A stretch of DNA of 64,000 nt from Fistulifera solaris (taxonomy: Eukaryota > Bacillariophyta > Bacillariophyceae > Naviculales > Stauroneidaceae): contig AP026145.1 of NCBI GenBank assembly GCA_030295235.1, positions 250,501 to 314,500 of the forward strand. Reading direction: 5' to 3'. A program made the position numbers and the translations under genes. Below, piece after piece: positions 1 to 9,520 of the stretch; the stretch's first letter is position 1, and each line of letters begins with the position of its first letter. Under the pieces are notes generated by a model. That model made no database searches and had not been told where the DNA came from. It worked only from the letters and a program-made list of their open reading frames with translations.

Positions 1-646
1 ACGGATCCGCGCACGTTTCGCAGAAGCCGCAACAGGAACCATTTGCGGCGAAAGGACTTTGCGAGGAATGTTCTCCGGGTTGGTCGGCTTCCGGAAATGA
101 ATGCCGACCACCGTTGCTATCAACATCTTCCAGATCGTCGCACGACGGAGCAGCTGTGTCTTCCTCGATACGAGCACGTCGTGCGGCAGGTTTTTCGTCG
201 TCTTCATAGCTCTCGCGCGGTCGCTTAGCGGTGCGGTAGTCTTCCGGCGATGCTGTCTCTGAAACATCGTCGTCGCTGTACATGTCATTGCCGTTTGCTT
301 GGGCCATAGTAATCATGTTCTCGGCCCCAGATGATGTAGAAGAGTCGGATCGAACATATGGCTCGTCGTCTGGAGCTTTCTCGTTCTCGGGAGAAAATCG
401 ATTCGCACCAAAATCTGCTAGACCCGCTGGAGAAGACGGAGTTTCGTGCGGCGTTTGATTCTGCTCCACAAAAGTCTCGGGTGTTTCCTTTGCAGCATCT
501 CTCGATGCATGCAGCGACTCACCATGTACGCAGATCGGAGACTTCAAGGGCAAAGCCGCCGAACCGACTTCTTTGGGCCCGCAGAGAGCGGCATTCTCTG
601 CATTTCGAGCGAGCAACCCGTCGGGTGCAATCTTCGAGGAACTCAT
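1..646 (-). CDS. Partial acidic, Ser/Thr-rich protein of unknown function (C-terminus beyond left edge)
   Basis: The minus strand is open without a stop from an ATG at 646-644 to the window edge (215 codons), so the gene continues to the left. I do not recognise it. The first 215 residues are hydrophilic and low-complexity, rich in Asp, Glu, Ser, Thr, Pro and Ala, with two basic clusters (AKRPRE near residue 141 and ARRARIE near 156) that could form a bipartite nuclear localisation signal. The last visible residues (about 203-215) hold five cysteines in a CC-x2-C-x2-C type cluster, which might be the edge of a metal-binding domain. No signal peptide or membrane segment is seen. Nuclear location is inference. 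The 646-nt open frame and coherent composition support coding. Confidence 0.6.
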   Translation of the reverse strand, partial: MSSSKIAPDGLLARNAENAALCGPKEVGSAALPLKSPICVHGESLHASRDAAKETPETFVEQNQTPHETPSSPAGLADFGANRFSPENEKAPDDEPYVRSDSSTSSGAENMITMAQANGNDMYSDDDVSETASPEDYRTAKRPRESYEDDEKPAARRARIEEDTAAPSCDDLEDVDSNGGRHSFPEADQPGEHSSQSPFAANGSCCGFCETCADP

Positions 647-1607
647 GAATCAATGTAATTTGCGGCGGCGTCTTGCTTCAATCACCAATTAAGCGATATA
701 TCGATTTATTAAGCGATTCTTCTAATGAGAATGACGAATAATAGAGGCGACAATAGTATATTTTTGACCTCATTCACTGCTCACTGCTTTTGTCTTTTGT
801 CTTTGGTCCCAAACTTCAGCTGTCGTCGCGTGTGTCCGCGCAAAACGCAATGCGATGATCGATGATGATGATGCGTGAGAAGTCAACAGTCCCGCCAGTT
901 TCAGTCACGCCCCAAACGTTCCAAAATATATATTGGGATATCATCGGGGAGGAGCCGCCAGGCTTTTCGACATCACACATAGGCATAGTGGTGTGCACTG
1001 CAATGATTTGAATAGTATTGACCATTGCAGCTTTTTCACTAGGAGAGCGACCGAAGGTTGGTAGCAACTGTGAAACATAATGTTTTTAGGTAGCAATCTG
1101 CTTCGAGAAATCATTATTCATGATTGAAATGCAGTCGTGGCGAAAACGGACAACACTTTGGGCCTACAGTAAATAAAGAAGACATCGCAATCCGTACGCT
1201 TTTCGACAAATTCCAACATGGAGTCTACTGAAAATGCTTCAGATAGTATTTCTAGCACTACAAGGAAAATTGTGGCTACTTTCACAGGAAAACGACCACA
1301 AATTTCGGTTGCATTCTAGCCCGAAAATGTGTTGCTTCGTGACTGAACTACAGTCGTGGATAAGGTCGTCTACACTTGGTTTGATAGTAAACACAAAAGT
1401 CAACGACACAAAAATTTTCGATGTCGAGCATCGTTGCGTGTGATGCAAATGCTTCGGGAGGTATTTGTATTGTGCTAAAGACAAATAGGACTTTAGATCG
1501 ATCATTAAGATAAAAGTAAAGAAAACCGGGCTTTTACGCATCATTTAGGTCGACACGTCGACGTCCCGCCCGTTTCATGAAATTCTTGGAAATATTAAAC
1601 CCGGAGT
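647..1607. repeat. Gene-free stretch with two copies of the dispersed CAGTCRTG hairpin element
   Basis: No convincing gene is seen. Two imperfect palindromes sit at 1119-1140 and 1338-1358, about 219 bp apart. Each is a near CATGACTG / CAGTCGTG dyad around a 5-base loop. Read on the minus strand, the flank of the first (about 1140-1175) matches the units at 11.7-12.5 kb: a TTTACT-TAGGCCCAAAGTG block leads into CACGACTGCATT. Short open frames here lack coherent composition and are not called. Confidence 0.6.
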
Positions 1608-2975
1608 CTACTCCTGCCAATAGAGAGGCTTGCGCTCCAACTTGCCGTGCTTCAAACGAACATCCATCATAACTTCTTCAAAGGGGATAGGCTTAATGCT
1701 CCTCCATGTATTCACTAGATCGTTTGCCTGTTCAAAGTTCTTGCGCTCAAGTGCAGCTACATCTGACACGGCATGTGTGGTGATACAGTAACCAGTTTGC
1801 GTATCTAGAACAGCCAAAGCCGGAGTTTCAATGATTTTCAAGTTCTTGGCGAGCTCGTTTTTGAATGAACTGGTGCCGGTTGGCATAGCAGGCCACGGCA
1901 TTGTGGCAAAGATCTCTTTGAAATCGGCCAGCGAGCGGTCGTGAGATACGTAGACGATTTCCAAGTTCTGAGACAGTGCAATGGTGCAGTAAAAGTCCTT
2001 TAATGCTGGATAGAATTCTTTGCACTCGCGGTTCCATTTGGATGCAAAGTAGAGTAACGTGAGGTCACGATCCTTTGTGCATGCCAAAACGGACCTTCTG
2101 ATTAGTCGGCTTTCCGCAAACAAGTCAGGCCCCAAAATGAGTTCCATGGGTGTTTCTTGACCAGGAGCGGATGCAGGATCCTTTGCGTACGTCCTAGCTT
2201 TGAACGCTTGAGAACCCGTTGAAACCCCTTTACCAGCAGGTGCTTTTGCCTGTGCATTGCCATTCACTTGCGTCGTCGCTGGTGCAGTTTCGCTTTCTGT
2301 TGCGTTCGTTTTCTTTCCTAGTCCGAAAATCCGACGAACGCCTGCTTTTGGTTGAGAAGCAGGAACTGCGATAGGTGCAGGTGCAGGAGAGGGGACGGCT
2401 GTTGGCGTTTTGATTGCAGCCGCTGAAGGGCCAGTGGAACCTCCTACTCCGTTGATATACTTAGGTTTGCCTGTCAAATTTACTTTTCGCTTGACTACTT
2501 TCTTCAGCTGTCGAGGTGGGTCGGCTGCAGGAGTGGCAGGCGATGTCGTATTGACAGAAGGAGAAGCTGCTGGTCGGGTCACGGACGTAGTTGCTCGGAA
2601 AGGAGCAGCAAAGGGAGCTAATACCGACGATTTGCTAGACGGAGCTGGTGCAGCGCGAGCAACTGGTGCGACTGGGGCTGGCCTGGGAGCTGGAACAGGC
2701 TGTGCACTTTCTTCCTCCTCGTAGTACTCTTCTTGTACATCTTCTTCGACTTCGTATTCATCTCCTTCGTAGTACTCTTCCTCTTCGTAATAAACCTCTT
2801 CCTCGTACTCCTCGTCTATTTCCTCCTCATAATACTCCGACTCTTCCACATATTCATCGTCATCGGCCAACTGCGCTTTAAGAGATTGGATCTTTTCCTC
2901 CATCTTCTTGCGTTCCAGTTCTTCCTCGAGACGTTTCAGCTCGGCTGCGAGATCGGCTGGACCTTTGGCACTCAT
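1608..2975 (-). CDS. Thioredoxin-fold (nucleoredoxin-like) protein with acidic Tyr-rich coiled-coil N-terminus
   Basis: This is a 455-residue single-exon gene. Residues 1-40 form a Leu/Glu/Lys heptad-like coiled coil. Residues 40-95 are a very acidic Tyr/Glu tract. Residues 95-280 are a Pro/Ala-rich linker. The C-terminal part, about 295-440, resembles the thioredoxin-like domain of nucleoredoxin/tryparedoxin proteins: a hydrophobic strand LTLLYFASKW, then a phenylalanine-rich helix, then EIVYVSHDRS and MPWPAMP, which match the family pattern. The active-site position reads WNREC, so the first cysteine of the usual WCxxC is Asn and only one Cys remains. A disulfide reductase role is therefore unlikely. 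A chaperone, scaffold or monothiol role is possible but is inference. The start ATG (2975-2973) is the first in the frame. Cytosolic location is assumed because no presequence is evident. Confidence 0.75.
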   Translation of the reverse strand: MSAKGPADLAAELKRLEEELERKKMEEKIQSLKAQLADDDEYVEESEYYEEEIDEEYEEEVYYEEEEYYEGDEYEVEEDVQEEYYEEEESAQPVPAPRPAPVAPVARAAPAPSSKSSVLAPFAAPFRATTSVTRPAASPSVNTTSPATPAADPPRQLKKVVKRKVNLTGKPKYINGVGGSTGPSAAAIKTPTAVPSPAPAPIAVPASQPKAGVRRIFGLGKKTNATESETAPATTQVNGNAQAKAPAGKGVSTGSQAFKARTYAKDPASAPGQETPMELILGPDLFAESRLIRRSVLACTKDRDLTLLYFASKWNRECKEFYPALKDFYCTIALSQNLEIVYVSHDRSLADFKEIFATMPWPAMPTGTSSFKNELAKNLKIIETPALAVLDTQTGYCITTHAVSDVAALERKNFEQANDLVNTWRSIKPIPFEEVMMDVRLKHGKLERKPLYWQE

Positions 2976-3256
2976 CTCAAGAATAGGAAATCGTCTCTAG
3001 TGTCCAAGCAGCTCTGTTCACGATTGTTAATCTTGCCTTGTGATAATTTGTTTCAAGAAAATAGTCAATGAGTGAACTTGAATAATGACCGTCGGTGAAG
3101 GTCGAAGGTGGAAAATGACCGATACCCAGTCACGAATGAACTTCAATCACGGCAAAACTATCGTCACGTTATGTATAATTTTACAATCTAAAAACTCGAA
3201 AATTGCAGAAACAAATACTTATACCCCCAACTAATATCTTTGTTATCGCTTATATT

Positions 3257-5903
3257 CTACAATCGGTCTTTTAATTCCGAGGATTGAAAGAGTGACACAG
3301 CTCGATCAGACAATGAACCGGCCGCCATACTCAGGCAGTCTTTCCCTTGGCACGCAAAACTTGTCACGCCATCAAATTCAGTATCTAAAGTCTTGTAAAC
3401 CTGGATCCAATTATCCTTAGCTTCATCGTACTCATAGCGCTTGATGATTCCAGTTGCCGTCGCGACAACTAAGGAAAGGCCATTCTCGCTTGTGGACCCA
3501 TCGATGCTACTCTTGTCACCGATCCGTTCGCCGAAACTTCCAACGATATCATTTCCCACACGTTCATAACGATCCTCTTGATTAAGCCGATAAACAGCAA
3601 CTCGGCCCGAGTTCTCATTGAACGCTGGAGCCCCGACAGCAATTGTATCTCCACTCTCTGACAAGATCGAAACCGATGTCCCAAATTCTTCGTCCTGGTG
3701 CACGCCGGTCAGTGTAAATATTGGCACCCATTTGTCGCTCTCAGAGTATTTGTAGCCCAAAACATAGCCTGGCTCCTCATGCAATAAGCTACCCGGAGCA
3801 CCAGCAGTCAGAATGTTTCCGTCCTTTGATATTGCAACGGAGGATCCGAAACGATCACCAGTACGTAGCCCATTCAGCGCATTCTCCTCAATTTTGTTCC
3901 AGTCTCCTCCTGTTGCTACGCTTCGTTCAAAGGTGTAAATGCGACCCACATCATACAAATATTGAAGGCTGCTACGAGGAGCCCCGATAGCTACGCGTAA
4001 CGTATCATTGAGGAGAGTAGCCCCCATCGCTGATCCAAAATTTTCTCTTTCCGCAAACGTATCTTCGTCTCCGCGAATTGTGGGTCCAAACTGTCTCCAA
4101 GTACCAGACGAATCTTCGTATTCAAATACATACGCTCCCCCCACACTTCGGGTTGACGCAAACGCGTTAAGGAATGGCGCGCCGATCGCCATGAAAGTGG
4201 AAGACGCGACTACCGTGCTCCATCCGAAACCGCTTCCACTCTGTTCCCCTTGAACTGTACCTAGAAGATCCACGCGCCCGCTTTTCGCAGTGAATGTTCG
4301 AACAGTGTCCACGACGGGCATACCGATGAGAAGAAGTCCACTATCGTAGCCTAGGCTGCTTCCGAAACCGGTGTTTCCATCTGGCCACACAGCCTGATGG
4401 GAAAATACGTATTGGGGATATTGTTCTGATGGTGATGTTTCCTGTGGTCGAAAGTATATACGGTGAGATTTAGCTTGAGATATAATGAAGTATACATTCA
4501 ATACAACATACCGGGGATTTTGTTGGAGCAGGAGCTGGTTGCGTAGGAGAGAGCGTAGGAGCTATGTTGCTAGCCAGTGGAGCGTTTTCATCGTCCTTGG
4601 AAGTCAACGTAATTGGCAGGACAACCACTAAAAGGATGAGGAAAATGCAAGCGATTGAGCCGATAAAATAGTCCCTTGCTGACGTTGGATACACGTAATC
4701 TTGTGCGACTTTGATGAAGCTCGAATCTTTGCTTTTGTTGGCCTTCTCGCTGGAGTGGGAAGCATCAGAAGCGGCATCGAAATCATCTATTCTGTCCAGT
4801 TTTTGAGATGGCTCGTCAGTTTCTGGTTTGAAGCGTTCTGACGAGACGGACATCGACGCCTTCTGCTTTACGGCCATTGTTGAGGACGTAGCTAAGCGCG
4901 CAGCCTGGTTGTTCCCTAGACCTAGTTCTTCGCGTGCTTGTGTCGCGATACTGAAATATGACCCACTAGGCAGCGATGACGAATTTGTGTAGGCGCATGA
5001 TACCGCATCTTGTGGGTCTTCACAGGCTGCCATGTAGAGTTGGGGATCATCTATGTTTTCAAGCTGATGAAGTCCTTCTTCCATGGAAATGAATCCATCG
5101 ACATCATCGGTAGGAGTAAAGCGAGTTTCGTCATGGATGCGACACAACTCTTCTGACTTTTCAATCGGAGACCCCACAAAGAATCCCAACTCGTCAACTT
5201 GGTCATAATTGACCGATGAAAACCTGTCTCCATTGAGTCCATTGCAATAGGATAATCCTTCACTGCGTTTCGAGGGTGTCACTTCACTCAAAAGTAGTCT
5301 CTTTTTCACGTTTTTGTCGTCGAGCTGGTAGTTGTTGGAAGTATCCGCAAGGGCTATCTCACTTTCGCAACTACCCTCGCTGATTTTCGAGTCCGGAGTT
5401 CCGAGAAGAATGTAGGATCGACATAAGGTTTCGTAATGGTCGCGCACCGAGTCGGATGAAAAGTCATCATTGACCTCGTCGCCGCTTTTCATGCCGTCCT
5501 TCAATGACAGGCGATCTTTGGCGAGTTTGCGGGATAGACGATCGCCATCTTTACCGCGTTTGCTCGAACGTTTACTCTCCTTCTTCGATTTACTGGACCG
5601 CGAGCCCACGGAGCTATTATGACTGTTTCTTCTCTCCTTTTTGCTTTTTGATGTCCGAACACTTTTACTTTCAACAGATGGATCAACGGAATGCCCCTGA
5701 CTGTCGTCATCCGTCTCGACTTTACGTCTACTCGAACGAGAATTAACCGAGCCAGTCCGACTACTGCGTCGCTCTTTCTTCTTGCTCTTTGACTTTTTGC
5801 TCGTTTTGCTGCTTGTTGAAACGCCACGACTGTTAACGGAAGCCGTTTCGCGGCTCAACACACTTGTATCATCCTGTTTTAAACTTGATTCGCCGTTCGC
5901 CAA
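3257..5903 (-). CDS. Single-pass membrane protein with FG-GAP-like beta-propeller ectodomain (copy 1)
   Basis: Two exons, 5903-4512 and 4441-3257, are joined across a 70-nt intron (GTATGT..CACAG, phase 0). The cytosolic part is strongly Ser/Lys/Arg-rich (repeated KSKKERR-S type tracts), then Ser/Asp-rich. One membrane helix follows (YFIGSIACIFLILLVVVLPI, near residue 420 of this frame), then a Pro/Thr stalk (PTLSPTQPAPAPT). The ectodomain has about six repeats with GxSxG.V...G....GAP signatures (FGSSVAISKDG, IAVGAPAFNENSGRV), as in FG-GAP/integrin-alpha-like propellers. The frame opens after a stop and has no ATG at its 5' end. It abuts the segment at 5879-6649, which is probably its N-terminus one frame away. 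If not, an internal ATG about 138 codons in would be the start. It is paralogous to 7027-9183. A cell-surface adhesion or sensing role is inferred. Confidence 0.72.
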
Positions 5904-6649
5904 ATTCTCCTTGCTTTTCCAGTCTTCTTTGCCGAGTTCGCTCGTTCCCGCTTTTTGTCTTGTTCAGGATTCAAAGCATGTTTTTCTTCGATGGGACTCG
6001 AAAACTGAATTGGGGCGGTGTTTCCGCTCGGAGAGCCAACGAGGCAGTCATCAAAAATGTTACTTGTTTGAATCGTCTTTGCCCGAGAAGACTGCGACCC
6101 ATCTTGATTTTCAAAGAAATTGATGCTTTCCTTCACTTTTAACGTCTTTTCTTGATCTACATCATACCTGTTTCGGGCTTGCTTCCTGATGAAAGGAGAC
6201 TCGGGCTCTTTCGAACGAGTGCGCGGAAAGCCAGCCATTTCCTCATCACTCGCGGCATTGCTGCCATTTTCTGTATTAATATGGCGAAGAATGAAGCGAG
6301 GCTCGTCTTTCGCTTCGAGTTCGGGAGTCACCCGTGCAGTTTGCTTCGTCCGACTGGGCGGAATGTCCATGCTTTTCTGCGGTGTAAACTTGCTAATGTC
6401 GAGTAATGTTTCATCTCCTGGGGAAGACGTGCGGTCCGTAGACTTTTCAAACGAAATGTAATGTGATTTGTCGTCAATTGAAGAATCCTCGACACTGTAA
6501 GAGCCAAAGAATGCCCCCACAAAGAGAGAGTGACTCGTAGGAACGGGCTCGGGGACATCAAATGCATCGAACAGACGATCCATCTGCTCTGTTGTGGTGG
6601 TTTTGTCTTTATTCTCTGTTTCACTCATTGTGGTTGTTTGTTGCTCCAT
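5879..6649 (-). CDS. Hydrophilic protein segment, probable N-terminal part of the FG-GAP membrane protein
   Basis: This is an open frame of 256 codons from an ATG at 6649-6647, rich in Ser, Thr, Glu, Lys and Asp with no recognised domain. It ends at a TAA overlapping the 5' end of the ATG-less frame of the downstream FG-GAP gene, leaving no intergenic space. Adding one base to the AAAA run near 5917-5920 would fuse the two frames smoothly (GKSKEN). An unresolved short intron is an alternative. I therefore read this as the start of one long gene, 6649-3257, whose cytosolic tail would be over 600 residues. A separate small gene remains possible. The charged, disordered character matches the cytosolic tails of both FG-GAP paralogues. 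Confidence 0.5.
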   Translation of the reverse strand: MEQQTTTMSETENKDKTTTTEQMDRLFDAFDVPEPVPTSHSLFVGAFFGSYSVEDSSIDDKSHYISFEKSTDRTSSPGDETLLDISKFTPQKSMDIPPSRTKQTARVTPELEAKDEPRFILRHINTENGSNAASDEEMAGFPRTRSKEPESPFIRKQARNRYDVDQEKTLKVKESINFFENQDGSQSSRAKTIQTSNIFDDCLVGSPSGNTAPIQFSSPIEEKHALNPEQDKKRERANSAKKTGKARRIWRTANQV

Positions 6650-7026
6650 TTTTTAAAATGCTGATGCTGAAAAAGCTAGAGTAGCAACAAAGAATGAACA
6701 AGTGTTCCTCGATTGCCCTTGTCATTGCCATTATTTCGCAAAGCAGTTTGACATGCATGTGGTTGCGGGTTGCGGTCGAGGTGCGTGACGCGACGGTGCA
6801 ATGAGCAATGATGGGGCAAAGAACGCCGGCAGCTCCACAATCACCTAAGTAGAATTCTCCGCCGCTATTCAAAATAGAAGATACTATGGCGCGCGTTGGT
6901 AGTTGACATTTTGAGTACTAAATTTGAAAAAGTCAGGGACGACAGGCGCGGCGCGGATCCGATTGGTGGCAGGTTTGAATATCGATTATAACTCGTTCCC
7001 TAAGCAATTTAGATTTACTTTCATCG
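6650..7026. other. Intergenic region between the two FG-GAP genes
   Basis: This 377-bp spacer lies between two co-oriented paralogues. It should carry the promoter of the upstream copy and the 3' end of the 7027-9183 copy. No RNA gene, repeat or convincing core-promoter motif was recognised. Confidence 0.4.
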
Positions 7027-9183
7027 TCAGCTTCGAAAACTGCGAAAAATAGCGATCGTATTGCTATCGACGGATCCAACTGCGAGCTGTCCACCGTCGC
7101 CTGTTGATGCGAGACTGGAAATTCGTTGCAAGTCTGTTGATAAAGTATCGTACAAATCATCCCATTCATTCGAGCTCGGGGAATAGTCGTAGCGCCTCAC
7201 CACACCCGACGCCGTGGCAACCAGTACGAAGGGCTGTCCGTTTTCGTTGATACCACCCGTCACCGTATTGAGTTCTCCGATTCTGTCTCCACTCTCACCT
7301 AATATATCAGCTCCTAGCTGCTGGTAAAGACCCGTTCCTCCTCTTTGATAAACAAGTACTCGTCCAGAGTTCTGGTCGAATCCTGGAGCTCCAACGGCGA
7401 TAACGTTCCCGTTGTCGGATAAAACAGCAACCGATGCCCCGAATTCTTCGTTGGGCTGATCACCTCGCACGGCAAATACAAGGCTCCAAGGATCGTCAAA
7501 TTGTGGTTTGTATTCATGAGCCACGGCATATCCAGGGATAGTAGCGAATTCACTTCCCGGTGCTCCAGTGAGAAATACAGAACCATCTTTGCTAATCCCC
7601 ACTGATTTTCCGAATTGAACACCGTCTCTGTCCCCAATGATTGGCGTTTGTTCCATTGTATTCCAAAGTAATTCGCCAGATACTGGATCGATTTCTCTTT
7701 CAAATGTGTAAACACGACCAGTGCTAGTAGACCACTCGTAACTGTTGTAAGGAGCCCCCACAATAACTCGAAGCTTGCCATTTCCTACATGTGAAACAGC
7801 AACCGCACTCCCAAACTCTTCATTTGCCGCAAACAAATCTTCGTCGCCTCTTAGTACAGGTCCGACAAATTCCCATTCACCTCCTGGTTCATATCGATAC
7901 ACGTACACTCCGCCGACGCTCGTGTTGGTCCCTTCGGCGCGAAGGAATGGAGCTCCAGTAGCCAAGTAACGCGAGTCTGCCAAATCGACCGACCAGCCCA
8001 ATCCACTGCTACTGTCAGTCTCTTCGAGCAATTCAGTTTCAGCAGTTTCCGAATACGACCAAAATACAGCGCTGCTGCCAGGAACTCCTGCAACAAGAAG
8101 ACTTTCATCGAAGGCGACACTTTGGCCTAATATCGAACTGATTTGCCCTTTAATTACACCATCCGGTACTGGTTCGTAGCGGAAGAAATTCGTGGGTGGT
8201 GTCGGAGTCGGAATGCTATCGATTGTTGGGGCCGCGGTGGGGGCAAATGACGGCTCCGGCATAGCGGGTGTCAAATCATCCTTTCTCAGCCAAAGTAGCA
8301 AGGCCATACCCAGCATCACAATGAGGAATATTGTTAACAAAATAAAAACCCTATGCTTGTAAGCCAAGGTAGATTCAGTGGGGTGCGCTGCAAGACTACG
8401 TCGCTTCTTCTTTCCGCGGTGAGATGGGCTGGGTTGTTCCGGATCGATTTCCAAGTCGTCACCGTGCGATACCTTGGTGTAGAGTGACTGCTCTTTCGTC
8501 AAATCGACCATGTCATTCGATTCAAGCAAGCTCTCATCTACTGAGTCGACTAAAATGGCGTTATCTGGGTCCTCGACATCTGTGAAAACTTCGCTTGATT
8601 GCATCTCCCGGTGTAGCGGTGAATGAACAGGGACATAATGTCCATCAGATTCTGGCTGGTCCTCGGGCCGCGTTATGTCCTCTACAACTTCTATCTCGTC
8701 TTCTTCTTCAATCTCAAATTCTGCATCGCCATATTCAGAAACATCAACGTTGGTGGAATGCCCCCAAACTTCATTATCACCTTCGAACAGCAGGCGATGA
8801 ACATCATTCGACGACTCTTTCTCATCAGGAGTTATTCGGTCTATACCAAAAATTTTTACTACTTTTTTGCTGCCTCTTGTGTTGCTACTAGAGTAGCTCG
8901 CGCCAGGTGAATCTGGATTCTCCGGAATCGTAGGCATGATATCTACTTTCGGCCCGCTCGAATCATCGCTGCTGCTGGAGGAAGAAGAGTCATCGTCATC
9001 AGCTTGTTTTTCTTCCGTGTCGGCCCCGCTTTTCACGGTTTCTTCTTCTTCCTCATATTCAGCATCCGAGTCGTTAACGGACTCATCGGTAAATTCATCG
9101 TCGTAATCATCGTCGATGATCTCTATCAGAGTTGTGGTAGGCATATTAAGACTTTCATCGTCCGAAACAACAACCACGCTCAT
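7027..9183 (-). CDS. Single-pass membrane protein with FG-GAP-like beta-propeller ectodomain (copy 2)
   Basis: This is an intact 718-residue single-exon gene. Residues 1-270 are cytosolic, extremely acidic and Ser-rich, ending in a basic stop-transfer patch (GKKKRRSLAAH). One membrane helix follows (VFILLTIFLIVMLGMALLLW, about 285-305), then a Pro/Thr/Ala stalk (PTAAPTIDSIPTPTPP). The remaining roughly 390 residues are FG-GAP-like repeats with recurrent FG-S-VAVS, VGAP and GRVYTFER motifs, giving a predicted beta-propeller outside the cell or in the lumen. The type II topology (no signal peptide, basic residues before the helix) is read from sequence. It is clearly paralogous to 3257-5903: the order of repeats and motifs such as RGDEDLFA and ENFGSA are shared, but this copy lacks the intron and has a different cytosolic tail. 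An adhesion or surface-recognition function is inferred from the fold only. Confidence 0.85.
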   Translation of the reverse strand: MSVVVVSDDESLNMPTTTLIEIIDDDYDDEFTDESVNDSDAEYEEEEETVKSGADTEEKQADDDDSSSSSSSDDSSGPKVDIMPTIPENPDSPGASYSSSNTRGSKKVVKIFGIDRITPDEKESSNDVHRLLFEGDNEVWGHSTNVDVSEYGDAEFEIEEEDEIEVVEDITRPEDQPESDGHYVPVHSPLHREMQSSEVFTDVEDPDNAILVDSVDESLLESNDMVDLTKEQSLYTKVSHGDDLEIDPEQPSPSHRGKKKRRSLAAHPTESTLAYKHRVFILLTIFLIVMLGMALLLWLRKDDLTPAMPEPSFAPTAAPTIDSIPTPTPPTNFFRYEPVPDGVIKGQISSILGQSVAFDESLLVAGVPGSSAVFWSYSETAETELLEETDSSSGLGWSVDLADSRYLATGAPFLRAEGTNTSVGGVYVYRYEPGGEWEFVGPVLRGDEDLFAANEEFGSAVAVSHVGNGKLRVIVGAPYNSYEWSTSTGRVYTFEREIDPVSGELLWNTMEQTPIIGDRDGVQFGKSVGISKDGSVFLTGAPGSEFATIPGYAVAHEYKPQFDDPWSLVFAVRGDQPNEEFGASVAVLSDNGNVIAVGAPGFDQNSGRVLVYQRGGTGLYQQLGADILGESGDRIGELNTVTGGINENGQPFVLVATASGVVRRYDYSPSSNEWDDLYDTLSTDLQRISSLASTGDGGQLAVGSVDSNTIAIFRSFRS

Positions 9184-9520
9184 TGTTGACGAGAGCCGCC
9201 AAATCGATCAAGCCAGCTATTGTCTCCGTGCTTTAAGCAATCGTGAAGGATGTTATCATTATGATCGCTCTCTATATTCTATTTTGAATAACCAATCTTG
9301 CTTTATAGTTTGCATATCATTATTAGACTACACCTGTTATTATTTGTTGTTGTGCGGAAAGCGATCACAGTCATCATGCATGCGCGTATTCAACGTGTGA
9401 GGAGTGAATTTTAGTCGTGTATACCTACAGAATGAGTGATAGTCCCATATCTAAGGAAAAACTAAGCTGGGGGCATGTAGGCAAAGGCAAAACAGGTTTC
9501 GTTACAACCGTCTTTCATGG
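9184..9520. other. Intergenic region
   Basis: This 337-bp region lies between the start of the FG-GAP copy 2 gene and the 3' end of the RING gene, both on the minus strand. It is AT-rich and presumably holds the FG-GAP copy 2 promoter. No distinct element was recognised. Confidence 0.35.

Noticed and set aside
2410-3071. Plus-strand open frames opposite the thioredoxin-fold gene
   Set aside because: They are antisense reflections of the Pro/Ala-rich and Glu/Tyr-rich regions of the real gene at 1608-2975.
5501-6461. Open frames on both strands over the Ser/Lys-rich tail of the FG-GAP gene
   Set aside because: Low-complexity codon bias leaves several frames open. Only the frames continuous with the membrane segment or starting at ATG 6649 give a sensible protein.
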